Assembly: GCA_016840825.1 (NCBI GenBank)
Contig: JAEORN010000022.1
Location: 1-23,434 of the forward strand
From: Candidatus Thorarchaeota archaeon
GTDB lineage: Archaea; Asgardarchaeota; Thorarchaeia; Thorarchaeales; Thorarchaeaceae
Length of the DNA: 23,434 nt
Direction of reading: 5' to 3'
Positions 1-7,800 of the stretch are shown here, one piece after another. The notes beneath the pieces were generated by a model that saw nothing but the letters and a program-made list of their open reading frames with translations, ran no database searches and had not been told where the DNA came from. Made by a program: the position numbers and the translations under genes. Each line of letters opens with the position of its first letter. Within the stretch, counting starts at the first letter, position 1.

Positions 1-201
1 ACGCTCTTCAACGTGAGCTTTAGAGGCATATACTGGAACTTTTAGATCAGCTAGCTGCTTAGAATGTACACAGCCCTTATCTGCAAGAAATACTCCATCT
101 TGAACAAGCAGTACACCAACTTCGTTTCCACCTGTCTTGATTGCAGAGATGACCTCATCGAGATTTGAGCAATCACTTGAGAGCCAAATTAGAAATTTCA
201 T
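1..201 (-). CDS. DsrH/TusB-like sulfur-relay protein (partial, C-terminus beyond window start)
   Basis: Reading the minus strand from an ATG at 201 gives 67 codons without a stop, running off the window edge. The protein begins MKFLIWLSSDCSNLDEVI and contains a VGVLLVQDGVF strand typical of the DsrH/TusB family, whose members are about 95 residues long, so roughly the last third is missing. It is the third gene of a DsrE-DsrF-DsrH set and starts 15 bp after the DsrF stop. A GGAGTGG ribosome-binding site overlaps that stop codon. DsrEFH/TusBCD form a heterohexamer that passes persulfide sulfur, either in dissimilatory sulfur metabolism or in tRNA thiolation. Which of these applies here cannot be read from the sequence. 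Cys13 is a possible sulfur carrier. Confidence 0.72.
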   Translation of the reverse strand, partial: MKFLIWLSSDCSNLDEVISAIKTGGNEVGVLLVQDGVFLADKGCVHSKQLADLKVPVYASKAHVEER

Positions 202-216
202 TGTCTTTTTCCACTC

Positions 217-567
217 CTAGAATGTAATTACAAGGTCATTCTCCTCGAATGCCTTACCAATAGCGACCTCATCAAGAACCTCTACTTCTTCAAGAAGTTC
301 ATCTGGATTGATGTTACGTTCTTCAAGTGAGCGCTTGCTCGCGCATATCCTTCCATCAAAGCTCAGATAGGTAGATTTGAACATCCTGATGTGTAAATCA
401 TGCATATTCTTCAATAGCGCATAGACTCCATCGCCCATGAATAGCATAACAGGCTGATGGTCCATACCGAACATACCGACAGATGCTCTCCATCCTTCGA
501 AGTTGATGATCGTTCCAAAAGGTCTACTATTAATCAGTATCAAAATTTGTTTTTCTTCGAAATCCAT
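217..567 (-). CDS. DsrF/TusC-like sulfur-relay protein
   Basis: This 116-residue protein matches the DsrF/TusC pattern: an N-terminal strand (KQILILINSRPFG), a helix beginning EGWRASVGMFGMDHQPVMLFMGDGVYALL, and a Cys near residue 75 in RICASKRSLEER. The length is normal for the family. It lies between DsrE (12 bp upstream) and DsrH (15 bp downstream). The ATG start is preceded by a strong GGAGGT site at 574-579, just after the DsrE stop. The three genes are therefore one operon with closely coupled translation. The protein is expected to be a subunit of a DsrEFH-type sulfur-transfer complex in the cytoplasm; DsrF is usually structural, while DsrE carries the sulfur. Confidence 0.75.
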   Translation of the reverse strand: MDFEEKQILILINSRPFGTIINFEGWRASVGMFGMDHQPVMLFMGDGVYALLKNMHDLHIRMFKSTYLSFDGRICASKRSLEERNINPDELLEEVEVLDEVAIGKAFEENDLVITF

Positions 568-579
568 CCAATCAACCTC

Positions 580-945
580 CTACATCGTGAATGTAACAAA
601 GCGTTCACATTCACCCATTATCTCTGCCAGTTCAGTGAGTCCGGTTACCTCAACACCGGGAGTATAATCACTACCGCGTTGGTCGAATCCCCTTGCAGAA
701 GTGCAAAGACCACATGCCTGGAAGACAACTCCCATATCAGCCAGTTCTTGAAGTCTGTTGTTCATCGGTATGTCAGGATCTGGGTCCTGATTGAGTTTGG
801 CGTTATTGACTCCATCAACGAATAGGAAAACTTTGACGCCATATCCCTTTTCGACTGCTGCTTTTGCTAGTTCATAGAACGTGTGTGAGTTCTGAAATGT
901 GTACGGGCCAGTGAGCAGCAGTACTCCCAAGTTCTTCTTATCCAC
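580..945 (-). CDS. DsrE/TusD-like sulfurtransferase subunit
   Basis: This 121-residue protein starts with GVLLLTGPYTFQNSHTFYELAKAAVEKGYGVKVFLFVDGV, the Rossmann-like DsrE fold. It carries ACGLCTSARG (Cys78 and Cys81), corresponding to the family's catalytic persulfide-carrying cysteine region. It begins at a GTG at 945, with GGAGATG 7 nt upstream. It is the first gene of the minus-strand DsrE-DsrF-DsrH operon and is divergent from an LRR gene across a 128-bp gap. Its role is sulfur transfer within the heterohexamer. No DsrC/TusE acceptor, sulfite reductase or thiolase is visible in this window, so the physiological donor and acceptor are unknown. The family assignment is confident; the pathway is not. 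Confidence 0.82.
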   Translation of the reverse strand: MDKKNLGVLLLTGPYTFQNSHTFYELAKAAVEKGYGVKVFLFVDGVNNAKLNQDPDPDIPMNNRLQELADMGVVFQACGLCTSARGFDQRGSDYTPGVEVTGLTELAEIMGECERFVTFTM

Positions 946-988
946 GTTGGTTCATCTCCAAAAGACTTAGCATATGGCCAGAAATATG

Positions 989-997
989 ATTTAAAAC
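989..997 (+). promoter_or_regulatory. candidate TATA box for the LRR gene
   Basis: The AT-rich ATTTAAAAC stands about 80 bp upstream of the TTG at 1074, in the divergent gap between dsrE and the LRR gene. It resembles an archaeal TATA box and would place transcription start near 1020. Assignment is by resemblance only. Confidence 0.3.
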
Positions 998-1058
998 TGT
1001 AGCGAAGTGGCAACATAGTTATCTTTTCAGACACTATCGGCATTTCTTGATATGATTA

Positions 1059-1070
1059 TATCTCGAGATA
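1059..1070. repeat. 12-bp perfect palindrome at the LRR gene start
   Basis: TATCTCGAGATA is its own reverse complement and ends 3 bp before the proposed TTG start of the LRR gene. Its position would let a bound protein block transcription or translation initiation. It may also be chance in AT-rich DNA. Confidence 0.35.
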
Positions 1071-1073
1071 ACA

Positions 1074-2195
1074 TTGAAAAGCATCGTATCTCTTTCTTCA
1101 CAAAAACTTGACAGGTGTAGATTAGATTTGTCCGAGGTATTCCTACAATTAGAGCTAAAAGATGGAAAGAAACAGGAATTGGAGTTCGATGAAGATGATG
1201 AGAAAATCCTATTGGCTAGTAAGGGAATAGTGAGCATCGATCTCTCTCCTTTATCAGATGTAGATTTTGTCATCGAACTTGATTTGGGCTCTAATCGTAT
1301 TGAATCGATAGATCTCTCACCCCTTGCCTCATGCAAAAATCTAGAAACCTTGAGTCTATTCAAAAATCCTTTGAAGGAACTTGATATCTCACCATTATCT
1401 AGTTGTATGAATTTAATGGAACTGAATCTAGGATCCACTGGAGTAAGGAACATTAATCTCGAACTTTTCAAAGAAACCCAACTAAAACGGTTGCGACTCT
1501 TTGGTAATGAAATTTCAAATATTGATCTTAATCCATTAGAACATCTTACAACCATGGAAAGCTTGGAACTAGAGAATAATAGTATAAACAAGATAGATTT
1601 GCAGCCACTAATAAATAGTAAGAATCTAAATCAAATCAATCTAATGTACAATGAACTTGTTGCTATCAACCTTAAACCACTAATAGAATGCACGAAGATG
1701 AAATTCCTCTATTTGCACCATAATGTCTTGAAAGAAATCGACCTATCGCCAATGTCAACATGGAGTGATTTCAGAATATTACGATTAGGAGGTAATGAGC
1801 TGGAATCTATTGATCTGAAACCGTTGGCAGGTTGCACCAACCTCAGACGATTAGGTTTGGCTATGAATAAATTAGAACATCTCGATCTTGAGCCATTAGC
1901 TAATTGTCCTGAACTGAGAGCATTAGATTTCGCTGGCAACAGACTAGCATCAATCGACCTCACTCCCTTAACGAATTGCAAATCACTAGAAGAGCTCTAT
2001 CTCTTCAGCCATCATCCAGAAGAAAATGAGTTTAACAGAGTAAACATTAGTGCGTTGTTTGGTTGTTCAGACTTAGAGGATCTGGGAATTTCAGAAGAAA
2101 CAGAGCTAGTGGCAAAGGCAAGCCTCAAGAAACAGAAAAACATTCCATACGCTATAGAAGAGCTAGTAGATGAAGACCGAGTTGAGTGGGAGTAG
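1074..2195 (+). CDS. leucine-rich-repeat protein with 24-residue IDLxPL repeats
   Basis: This 373-residue protein starts at a TTG. From residue 55 to about 318 it consists of about 11 tandem leucine-rich repeats. Nearly all are exactly 24 residues, with the consensus IDLxPLxxCxxLxxLxLxxNxLxx; one repeat (INLELF) is a residue shorter. The last recognisable unit, near VNISALFGCSDL, is degenerate. The roughly 54-residue N-terminal cap is charged, and the C-terminal tail is acidic and lysine-rich. There is no signal peptide or membrane segment, so it should be cytoplasmic. LRR arrays form curved solenoids for protein binding; the partner is unknown. A shorter protein with the same repeat type lies at 9048. 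The start is uncertain because no clear ribosome-binding site precedes the TTG. Confidence 0.8.
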   Translation: MKSIVSLSSQKLDRCRLDLSEVFLQLELKDGKKQELEFDEDDEKILLASKGIVSIDLSPLSDVDFVIELDLGSNRIESIDLSPLASCKNLETLSLFKNPLKELDISPLSSCMNLMELNLGSTGVRNINLELFKETQLKRLRLFGNEISNIDLNPLEHLTTMESLELENNSINKIDLQPLINSKNLNQINLMYNELVAINLKPLIECTKMKFLYLHHNVLKEIDLSPMSTWSDFRILRLGGNELESIDLKPLAGCTNLRRLGLAMNKLEHLDLEPLANCPELRALDFAGNRLASIDLTPLTNCKSLEELYLFSHHPEENEFNRVNISALFGCSDLEDLGISEETELVAKASLKKQKNIPYAIEELVDEDRVEWE

Positions 2196-2252
2196 CCTGT
2201 AACTTAATTATCCGAATGTCTTTTTAAGGAATCAAGGTAATATAATATCGCA

Positions 2253-2288
2253 CGCCTAACGAACTATCTGGCAAAATTTCGTTGGGTG
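2253..2288 (+). other. possible 5'-leader RNA hairpin before the 76-residue gene
   Basis: CGCCTAACGAA (2253-2263) can pair with TTCGTTGGGTG (2278-2288), giving 11 bp with two G-U wobbles around a 14-nt loop. It ends 7 nt before the ATG at 2296, where it could affect ribosome access. A TATA-like TTTTTAAGG at 2221-2229 would start transcripts near 2250, so the hairpin would be inside the leader. Confidence 0.35.
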
Positions 2289-2295
2289 CTATTAG

Positions 2296-2526
2296 ATGGA
2301 TGCTCGTAGGAAAGAAATGGAGCGCATGGCTAGGCTCTATATGGAATATTTGAATAGCCCTTTTGGTAAGCGCGTTATGAGCGGTCTGAAGGAGGGGGAG
2401 AGCTTTTCGATTCATTCGACTTCAGAGAGTATGAGAATTACCAAGAAAGATGGAAAAGCAATTGTCAAAGTGGAGGATAGATATCGAGACAATATTGACA
2501 GATCAAAGATTCAGCGAATTCCATAA
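2296..2526 (+). CDS. small hypothetical protein, 76 residues
   Basis: I do not recognise this family. The protein starts MDARRKEMERMARLYMEYL, an amphipathic helix, followed by a segment rich in Ser/Thr and alternating polar/hydrophobic residues (ESFSIHSTSESMRITKKDG) that probably forms beta strands. The C-terminus is charged and basic (RYRDNIDRSKIQRIP). There are no cysteines, signal peptide or membrane segments. It stands alone on the plus strand between the LRR gene and the disulfide oxidoreductase gene, with its own leader and a possible hairpin before the start. Its coding status rests on the ATG start, protein-like composition and the absence of a competing frame. Confidence 0.55.
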   Translation: MDARRKEMERMARLYMEYLNSPFGKRVMSGLKEGESFSIHSTSESMRITKKDGKAIVKVEDRYRDNIDRSKIQRIP

Positions 2527-2549
2527 TGAGGAACGACTAATTCTTAGTA

Positions 2550-2559
2550 TTTATAAATA
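2550..2559 (+). promoter_or_regulatory. TATA box of the disulfide oxidoreductase gene
   Basis: TTTATAAATA is centred about 25 bp before the GTG start at 2580. That is the spacing expected between an archaeal TATA box and the transcription start, and no ribosome-binding site precedes the GTG. Together these point to a leaderless transcript. Confidence 0.6.
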
Positions 2560-2579
2560 ACAATTGCTAAGTCTGCTCG

Positions 2580-3236
2580 GTGAAAGAATTGGTCGTGGAG
2601 ATGGATGAAGCAACCAAAGAACAAGTCAAAGTGATGTTTTCAACATTGGAAGATGATGTAACTATTCATCTCTTTGTTAAAGATCATGATTGTCTGTATT
2701 GTGGTGATACAACAGCTTTGATCACCATGGTAGCAGACCTTTCCAAGAAGATAACTGTAGAGAAACATACAGATGAGATTGGTTCTGGGAAGGCAGCTGA
2801 AATGGGGGTTCGAGCACATCCAACAGTTGTACTCCATGGTAAAGATAAGTACAAAGTACGGTTTCTTGGAATTCCTGCAGGGCATGAATTTGGAGCTCTG
2901 ATAGCAGGGATTGTAGCAGTTTCCACAGGTTCGGTACCTTTAGAGCCAGATATCATTCAGGACATCAAGGAAATTGACAAACCACTGCACATCCAGGTTT
3001 TTACAACACCTCAATGTCCATACTGTCCAAATGCAGTTCGACTAGCTCACTATGCGGCTATCCTAAATCCATTGATAGAAGCAGACATGGTTGAAGCATT
3101 AGAATTCCAAGATCTGGCTAACAAATACAAAGTATTTGGGGTTCCCAAGACTATAATCAATGAAACAGTTCATATAGAAGGAGCCGTACCTCCGGAGGCT
3201 TTTGTAGAGAAACTATATGATGCAGTAGAGAAATAG
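2580..3236 (+). CDS. protein disulfide oxidoreductase (two thioredoxin folds)
   Basis: This 218-residue protein has two thioredoxin-fold halves, each with a CxxC site: C38-L-Y-C41 and C146-P-Y-C149. Each half also has the cis-proline segment expected of the fold (AHPTVVL near 81, FGVPKTII near 190). This matches the archaeal PDO family, typified by the Pyrococcus and Sulfolobus enzymes, in length and architecture. The protein catalyses dithiol-disulfide exchange in the cytoplasm and is reduced by a thioredoxin reductase in characterised archaea. A thioredoxin reductase and a glutaredoxin-like protein are encoded about 400 bp away on the other strand, which fits such a pathway. The gene has a TATA box at leaderless spacing and ends in a hairpin plus T-run. 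Confidence 0.9.
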   Translation: MKELVVEMDEATKEQVKVMFSTLEDDVTIHLFVKDHDCLYCGDTTALITMVADLSKKITVEKHTDEIGSGKAAEMGVRAHPTVVLHGKDKYKVRFLGIPAGHEFGALIAGIVAVSTGSVPLEPDIIQDIKEIDKPLHIQVFTTPQCPYCPNAVRLAHYAAILNPLIEADMVEALEFQDLANKYKVFGVPKTIINETVHIEGAVPPEAFVEKLYDAVEK

Positions 3237-3265
3237 TCGCCACTTGAGGCGGCTTTTTCTTTTTT
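3236..3265 (+). terminator. hairpin plus T-run after the disulfide oxidoreductase gene
   Basis: GTCGCC (3236-3241) pairs with GGCGGC (3248-3253), including one U-G pair, around the loop ACTTGA. A run of T residues interrupted by one C follows (3254-3265). It starts at the last base of the stop codon. It overlaps the most upstream possible start (TTG 3264) of the next gene, favouring a later start there. Confidence 0.6.
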
Positions 3266-3272
3266 GAGAGTG

Positions 3273-3563
3273 ATGCAATTGGAAACTGAATCATACGTAA
3301 TTATGCTTAGACCAGCTAATGACTACGGAAGAGATGGAACTGATGAGATAGTATCCCAACACTTTAGCTATCTCAAGAAGCTTCATGATGAAGGGATAGT
3401 AATAATGGCAGGGCGATTCTCAGACGTACTGATTGGACTTGTCATGTTAACCGTAGAAAATAGAATTCAAGCAGAAGATATAATGAAGAATGATCCTGCT
3501 ATCAAAGCTCGAATTTTCCATGGGGAACTCTATAAGTGGAGGATTGCACTGGAACCACCTTGA
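3273..3563 (+). CDS. YCII-related domain protein
   Basis: This small protein (96 residues from ATG 3273) has the YCII/YciI look: an N-terminal strand (ESYVIMLRPAND), then SQHFSYLKKLHDEGIVIMAGRF, in which the conserved His sits before the YL..L..G pattern. A further strand (LIGLVMLTVEN) and helix (QAEDIMKNDPAI) follow, then GELYKW. YCII domains have a dimeric ferredoxin-like fold; their chemistry is poorly defined, though a His-Asp pair is proposed to be catalytic. I chose ATG 3273 because upstream starts (TTG 3264, GTG 3270) lie in or beside the T-run of the preceding terminator. It converges with the thioredoxin reductase gene. Confidence 0.75.
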   Translation: MQLETESYVIMLRPANDYGRDGTDEIVSQHFSYLKKLHDEGIVIMAGRFSDVLIGLVMLTVENRIQAEDIMKNDPAIKARIFHGELYKWRIALEPP

Positions 3564-3615
3564 TAATTTGGTCTATTGCTTCGAATCCTGTTTCTATTAA
3601 TCAGTAAATGAATTT

Positions 3616-4533
3616 CTACAGTACTGCTTTTTCGTTAACATACTTGTATGCTTGATAAGCAGCATGGACCCCTTCAGCAACACCTGTGATAGCCTGTTTA
3701 AATTCGGAGTCTACGACATCTCCAGCTGCAAAGACACCTTCAAGATTAGTACGACTTGATCGATCTATCTTGATCTCACCTTTCTCATTCAGCTCTACTC
3801 CCATTTTTTGTGCGAGAGTCGAATAAGGTATACCTCCGATGGCGATGAAGATACCATCAAGTGAGAGCATATCAGATCCATTATGGGATTTATCTAATCT
3901 TACTGCGGTCACTCTTTCAGAACCAAGAATCTCTGTCACATTTGTTTCAGTAATGATCTCAATCTTAGATTCTTTCTCTATGCGCCTTTCATTAATTGGT
4001 TCAGCTCGAATCTTCTGCCTGCGGTAGATGATAAAGACCTTAGCGCAGTATTTTGCTAATAGAAGGGCTTCCTTCGCAGCACTATCAGATCCACCAATAA
4101 CTGCTACAACCTTATCCTTGAAGAGCGGTGCATCGCAAAGGGCGCAATAACTCACACCCTTATTTCTTAGCTCGTCATGCCCTGGTACTTCAAGCTCTCG
4201 TTCCTTCATCCCAGTCGCGAAGAGAATCGTTTTAGCAAGAAAGGTCTTCTTATCAGTAACAACATAGAAGAAACCTTGATCATCTCTAAAGACATCAGTT
4301 ACTGTTCCAGTTTCAATTAGTACTGGATATGCTTCCGCATGCGCCTTGATGTTGTTCGCGAGCTCTTGACCGGTCAATTGCTTGAATCCAGGATAGTTAG
4401 CGACATCATCAGTGAGTGTAATGGTTCCTCCATCTACGTCCCCAACTACTGCACACGAAAGGTCCAGCCTTGCTGCATACATTGCTGCTCCATAGCCGGT
4501 CACTCCTGAACCGATAACAACCAAATCATACAT
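3616..4533 (-). CDS. trxB: thioredoxin reductase (FAD/NADPH-dependent)
   Basis: This 305-residue protein is the normal length for low-molecular-weight thioredoxin reductase. It has an FAD-binding GSGVTG at 8-13, the redox site C130-A-L-C133 followed by DAP, and a second dinucleotide-binding motif GGSDSA at 147-152. A basic YRRQKIR segment near 170-176 fits NADPH preference. AAGDVVD, the family's second FAD motif, lies near the C-terminus, followed by QAITGVAEGVHAAYQAYKY. It passes electrons from NADPH to thioredoxin- or glutaredoxin-like partners. It follows a glutaredoxin-like gene by 5 bp, so the two are co-transcribed, and the disulfide oxidoreductase at 2580 is another likely substrate. 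Confidence 0.92.
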   Translation of the reverse strand: MYDLVVIGSGVTGYGAAMYAARLDLSCAVVGDVDGGTITLTDDVANYPGFKQLTGQELANNIKAHAEAYPVLIETGTVTDVFRDDQGFFYVVTDKKTFLAKTILFATGMKERELEVPGHDELRNKGVSYCALCDAPLFKDKVVAVIGGSDSAAKEALLLAKYCAKVFIIYRRQKIRAEPINERRIEKESKIEIITETNVTEILGSERVTAVRLDKSHNGSDMLSLDGIFIAIGGIPYSTLAQKMGVELNEKGEIKIDRSSRTNLEGVFAAGDVVDSEFKQAITGVAEGVHAAYQAYKYVNEKAVL

Positions 4534-4538
4534 TATGA

Positions 4539-4781
4539 TTATCCTCCCAAAGACCTATTCAAGCGACGCTCGGTCCTACGGTCAAAGCCTACGAAGACCT
4601 CATTATCAACTATTATTACAGGAATCCCTTTTTGCTGCGTTTTTTGATAGATGTCATCAAACGCGTTGGGATTTTTTGTGACATCGATTTCATCATATTC
4701 TACCCCATTCTCGGAAAGGAACTTTTTCAGATTCTCCGAGTGTGGGCATTTTGGTGCAGTGTAAATTGTGGCCTTAACCAT
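4539..4781 (-). CDS. glutaredoxin-like / NrdH-like protein (single active-site Cys)
   Basis: This 80-residue protein has a glutaredoxin fold: strand ATIYTAPKCPHSENLKKFL, then VEYDEIDVTKNP, the cis-Pro segment KGIPVIIVDNEVFVGFD, and a C-terminal basic helix. The active-site motif is C12-P-H-S15, so only the first Cys of the usual CxxC is present, implying a monothiol mechanism. It is the first gene of a two-gene minus-strand operon with thioredoxin reductase 5 bp downstream. That resembles NrdH-like redoxins, which are reduced by thioredoxin reductase rather than glutathione. It is divergent from the histidine kinase gene. The exact substrate is unknown. Confidence 0.85.
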   Translation of the reverse strand: MVKATIYTAPKCPHSENLKKFLSENGVEYDEIDVTKNPNAFDDIYQKTQQKGIPVIIVDNEVFVGFDRRTERRLNRSLGG

Positions 4782-4846
4782 AACGCATGCTTCCAGAGTT
4801 TCGTTACTTAGTCAACTACAAAAAGGATTCATTGTACATATAGATT

Positions 4847-7800
4847 TTGACAGCTGCCGAAATTCTAAGAGATACAAGTATATTTTATGACTTGGATGTA
4901 CTAATAGGCAGAACAGCTGAAACCGGATTGGATGAAATGAATGCAGGAAAATCTATCCCAAATGTGGAAATAGGACATGGTTCCGCCCAGGGTAGTGATG
5001 CATTCAAGTTGGGAGTAGATGCCGCATCCAGAGCTATCGAAGATATCGAGGAACATAATCTATCCTTGATGCTTGTTCATATAAGAGGGTCTCAAAACAT
5101 CTCGGAGATACTGGATGGAATAACGACTGTCACAGAAGATGCACCGGTTATTGGTATAACCTCAATTAAGAGTGAAGAAACTGAAACGATAGAAATTAGT
5201 GCCATTGCCATTGCGACACCTTTCCTTACTGTTTCTGTGGGTTTAAGTTCGACAAAAGAAGGAGATGTCGAATCCACAGTAAAAGAAGCCATGGCTTCTG
5301 AGGAATTGGAAAATTATTTCGGAGAGAATAGGCAAAAGTATTGGAAAGAGATGGTAAGCATTGGAAAATCTGCAATAGGAATGGTCCTATGCACAGGGAA
5401 ATTTGGACATAGTGATAATTGCATTGAAAGATCTCTTAGTATCCTTAGAGAGAACTCAGACGGACAGATACCTTTCATTGGCGGTAGGCTGCTTTTCGTT
5501 TCAGGCAAAGGAGCTGGTAACCTCATCTACTATGATGACCTCTACGAGAACGCATTGTTGCTTGTAATCTTAGAAACAAATCTGACAATTGGAATTGGTA
5601 CTGCAGATGGCTTTTCACCAATGGGAATCGCAATGCTAGTAACAAAAGCTGATCAAAAAGAGATCTTCGAGCTTGATGGAATGCCAGCTACTGAGCGTTT
5701 ATCGGAAATCGGAGAAGCGAATATATCACTAGGAATTGTTGATAGTTTTGGCAATAGCAGAAATATAATCTATGAAGCTATTCCCGAATCAAAGTCATTG
5801 AGGGTATCCTCGCCGCAACCTGTTGGAACACGGATAAATGCGATTAAGGGATTGGGTAATGATCTTGAGGAAGCTGGCGAAGAAGCATTCAAGAAATCTC
5901 TGATTAGAGGTAATATCGAGGATCCGGTTCTTAGTTTTGTTTTTTCCAGCGTATTTAGGAGACCTTTGCTTTCAAATACTGTCTTCGACGAACTCAGGCA
6001 ATCAATTACTTCTCGACCAAATATGCGAGTAGTGGGATTTGACACAGATATTGAGATTGGTCTGACAGACGAGGGATTAAATCGAGCGAATAAACTCACT
6101 GTATCTGTTTTAGTACTTGGGAATGATTTGTCCTATGCTGCAGAGGTTGCAATGGAAAACAAGGAACTTGTAGGAAGACTTCAACGAGCTGAAGCTAGTC
6201 AACGTGCACTCCTTGACTTAATGCCAGATGCTATTCTTGCAACAGACACTACTCTCCAAATCACACACTGGAATCCCAAAGTACAGGAATTGCTAGGACA
6301 CGATGAAGAAGCAGTGATGGGATTAAATGTCACGAGAATATTGCATCCTCGTCTCCGTTGGACTCTTGAGAATGCTGCAAAGGAATTAAGAGAAGAAGGT
6401 GTTGCGAGCTTCAAGGTATTTGAAGCTGAAGTCATTCGTCTGGATAACACACTAGTTCCTGTTGAGGTAACGGTTTCATTCAATCCTCTTCAGGAGAGAT
6501 ATTGTTATGTTATCGCGATTCATGATATTACAGAATATAAAAGTGTACAATCAGTTCTCGATAGAGAGAGGAATGCCTATAGAACCATTGCTGAAGCAGC
6601 TATAGATGCATCATCAATTGAAGAGTTATCTCAGACTGTACTCCAAGGGATCAGTGATACCTTGGCCTATGATATTGGTACTGTAAGAATCTTTGATCCT
6701 TCCAAGGATGCAATCAAAATGGTAGCCTGTGTTGGATTGAAGAATGAAGATCTACCAGAAGAGCTTGCTGTTGGACTGTATGAAGAAACAGGATATCTTA
6801 ACACAGAAACTGCTTTGACTAAGAGATCTATTTTCGCTCCTGATGTTAGTCAGGACCCGACACTTGCAGATAGAAAATCTCGTATTGAGGAGTTGGGAAT
6901 AGAATCAATTGTGATATATCCTTTAACGGGGTCTCGAGGACAGTTGTTGGGAGTACTTAATCTAGCAGCCTATTCAAAAAAAGAGGATGCGACTGAATCA
7001 AAGACATTCTTTGAAGTTCTTGCGGGTATGTTCGCTACTGTTTTGGAACGTAGAATGACCCAGGCCGCCCTTGCTGAGAGTGAAATGAAGTATCGAACAG
7101 TCTTACAATCTGTAAGAGATATTGTCCTTGTCTTCGATGAAGATGACAGATATACTGAATGCTATACAGACGATCCCTCACTGCTTCTACAACCTCCAGA
7201 TGAATTTCTTGGAAAACATGTTTCTGATGTGTTACCTGCTAAGATTGCAACAGAAATCTTGAGAGCGTTGCGGAAAGTTAGAGATACAAAACTCCCAATA
7301 TCATTGGATTATTCTTTGGAGATCAAGGGAGTATTGAAGTGGTTCTCAGCGAACATGTCACTTCATGAAGATGGAAAAAGTGTGGTGTCTGTTTCAAGGG
7401 ATATTACTGCTCGAAAGGCAGTTGAAGAAAGCCTTGCAAGAAGAATGGAATATGAAAAAGCGCTTGCTGATATCTCACAGTCACTTCTTATGAGTGATGA
7501 TCTTTCCTCTAACGTATTTCAATCAGCACTCTCAATTTTGAGAAACGTTTCAAATTCAGATAGAGTGTATCTATTTCAAAATGTCAGAACAGCAGATAAT
7601 GAGTTGAGCATGCAACTATTGTCTGAGTCTGTGGCAGAGAACATTGCATTAGAAGGAGAAGACTATCAGCAGTTCCTGACACCCTACAGTGCAGGATATA
7701 AGAGGTGGGAGAAAGAGCTCTCAAACGGAAGAATCATTATTGGCAAAACAAAGAGCTTCGCAGATGATGAAAGACTCAGACTGGAAAGTTTGAATGTTAA

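Noticed and set aside
457..825. 122-codon plus-strand open frame
   Set aside because: It lies opposite dsrE and dsrF, both of which have clear family motifs and ribosome-binding sites.
1010..1023. CAACATAGTTATC as a third copy of the TAACTATAGTTA operator
   Set aside because: Only one half-site matches; the other arm is shifted and altered.
1034..1591. 185-codon minus-strand open frame
   Set aside because: It is antisense to the LRR repeats; regular repeats produce long open antisense frames. The plus-strand frame has clear LRR structure.
1074..2195. DNA-level tandem repeat or CRISPR-like array
   Set aside because: The 72-bp periodicity is explained by codons of the 24-residue LRR unit; there are no identical repeats with unique spacers.
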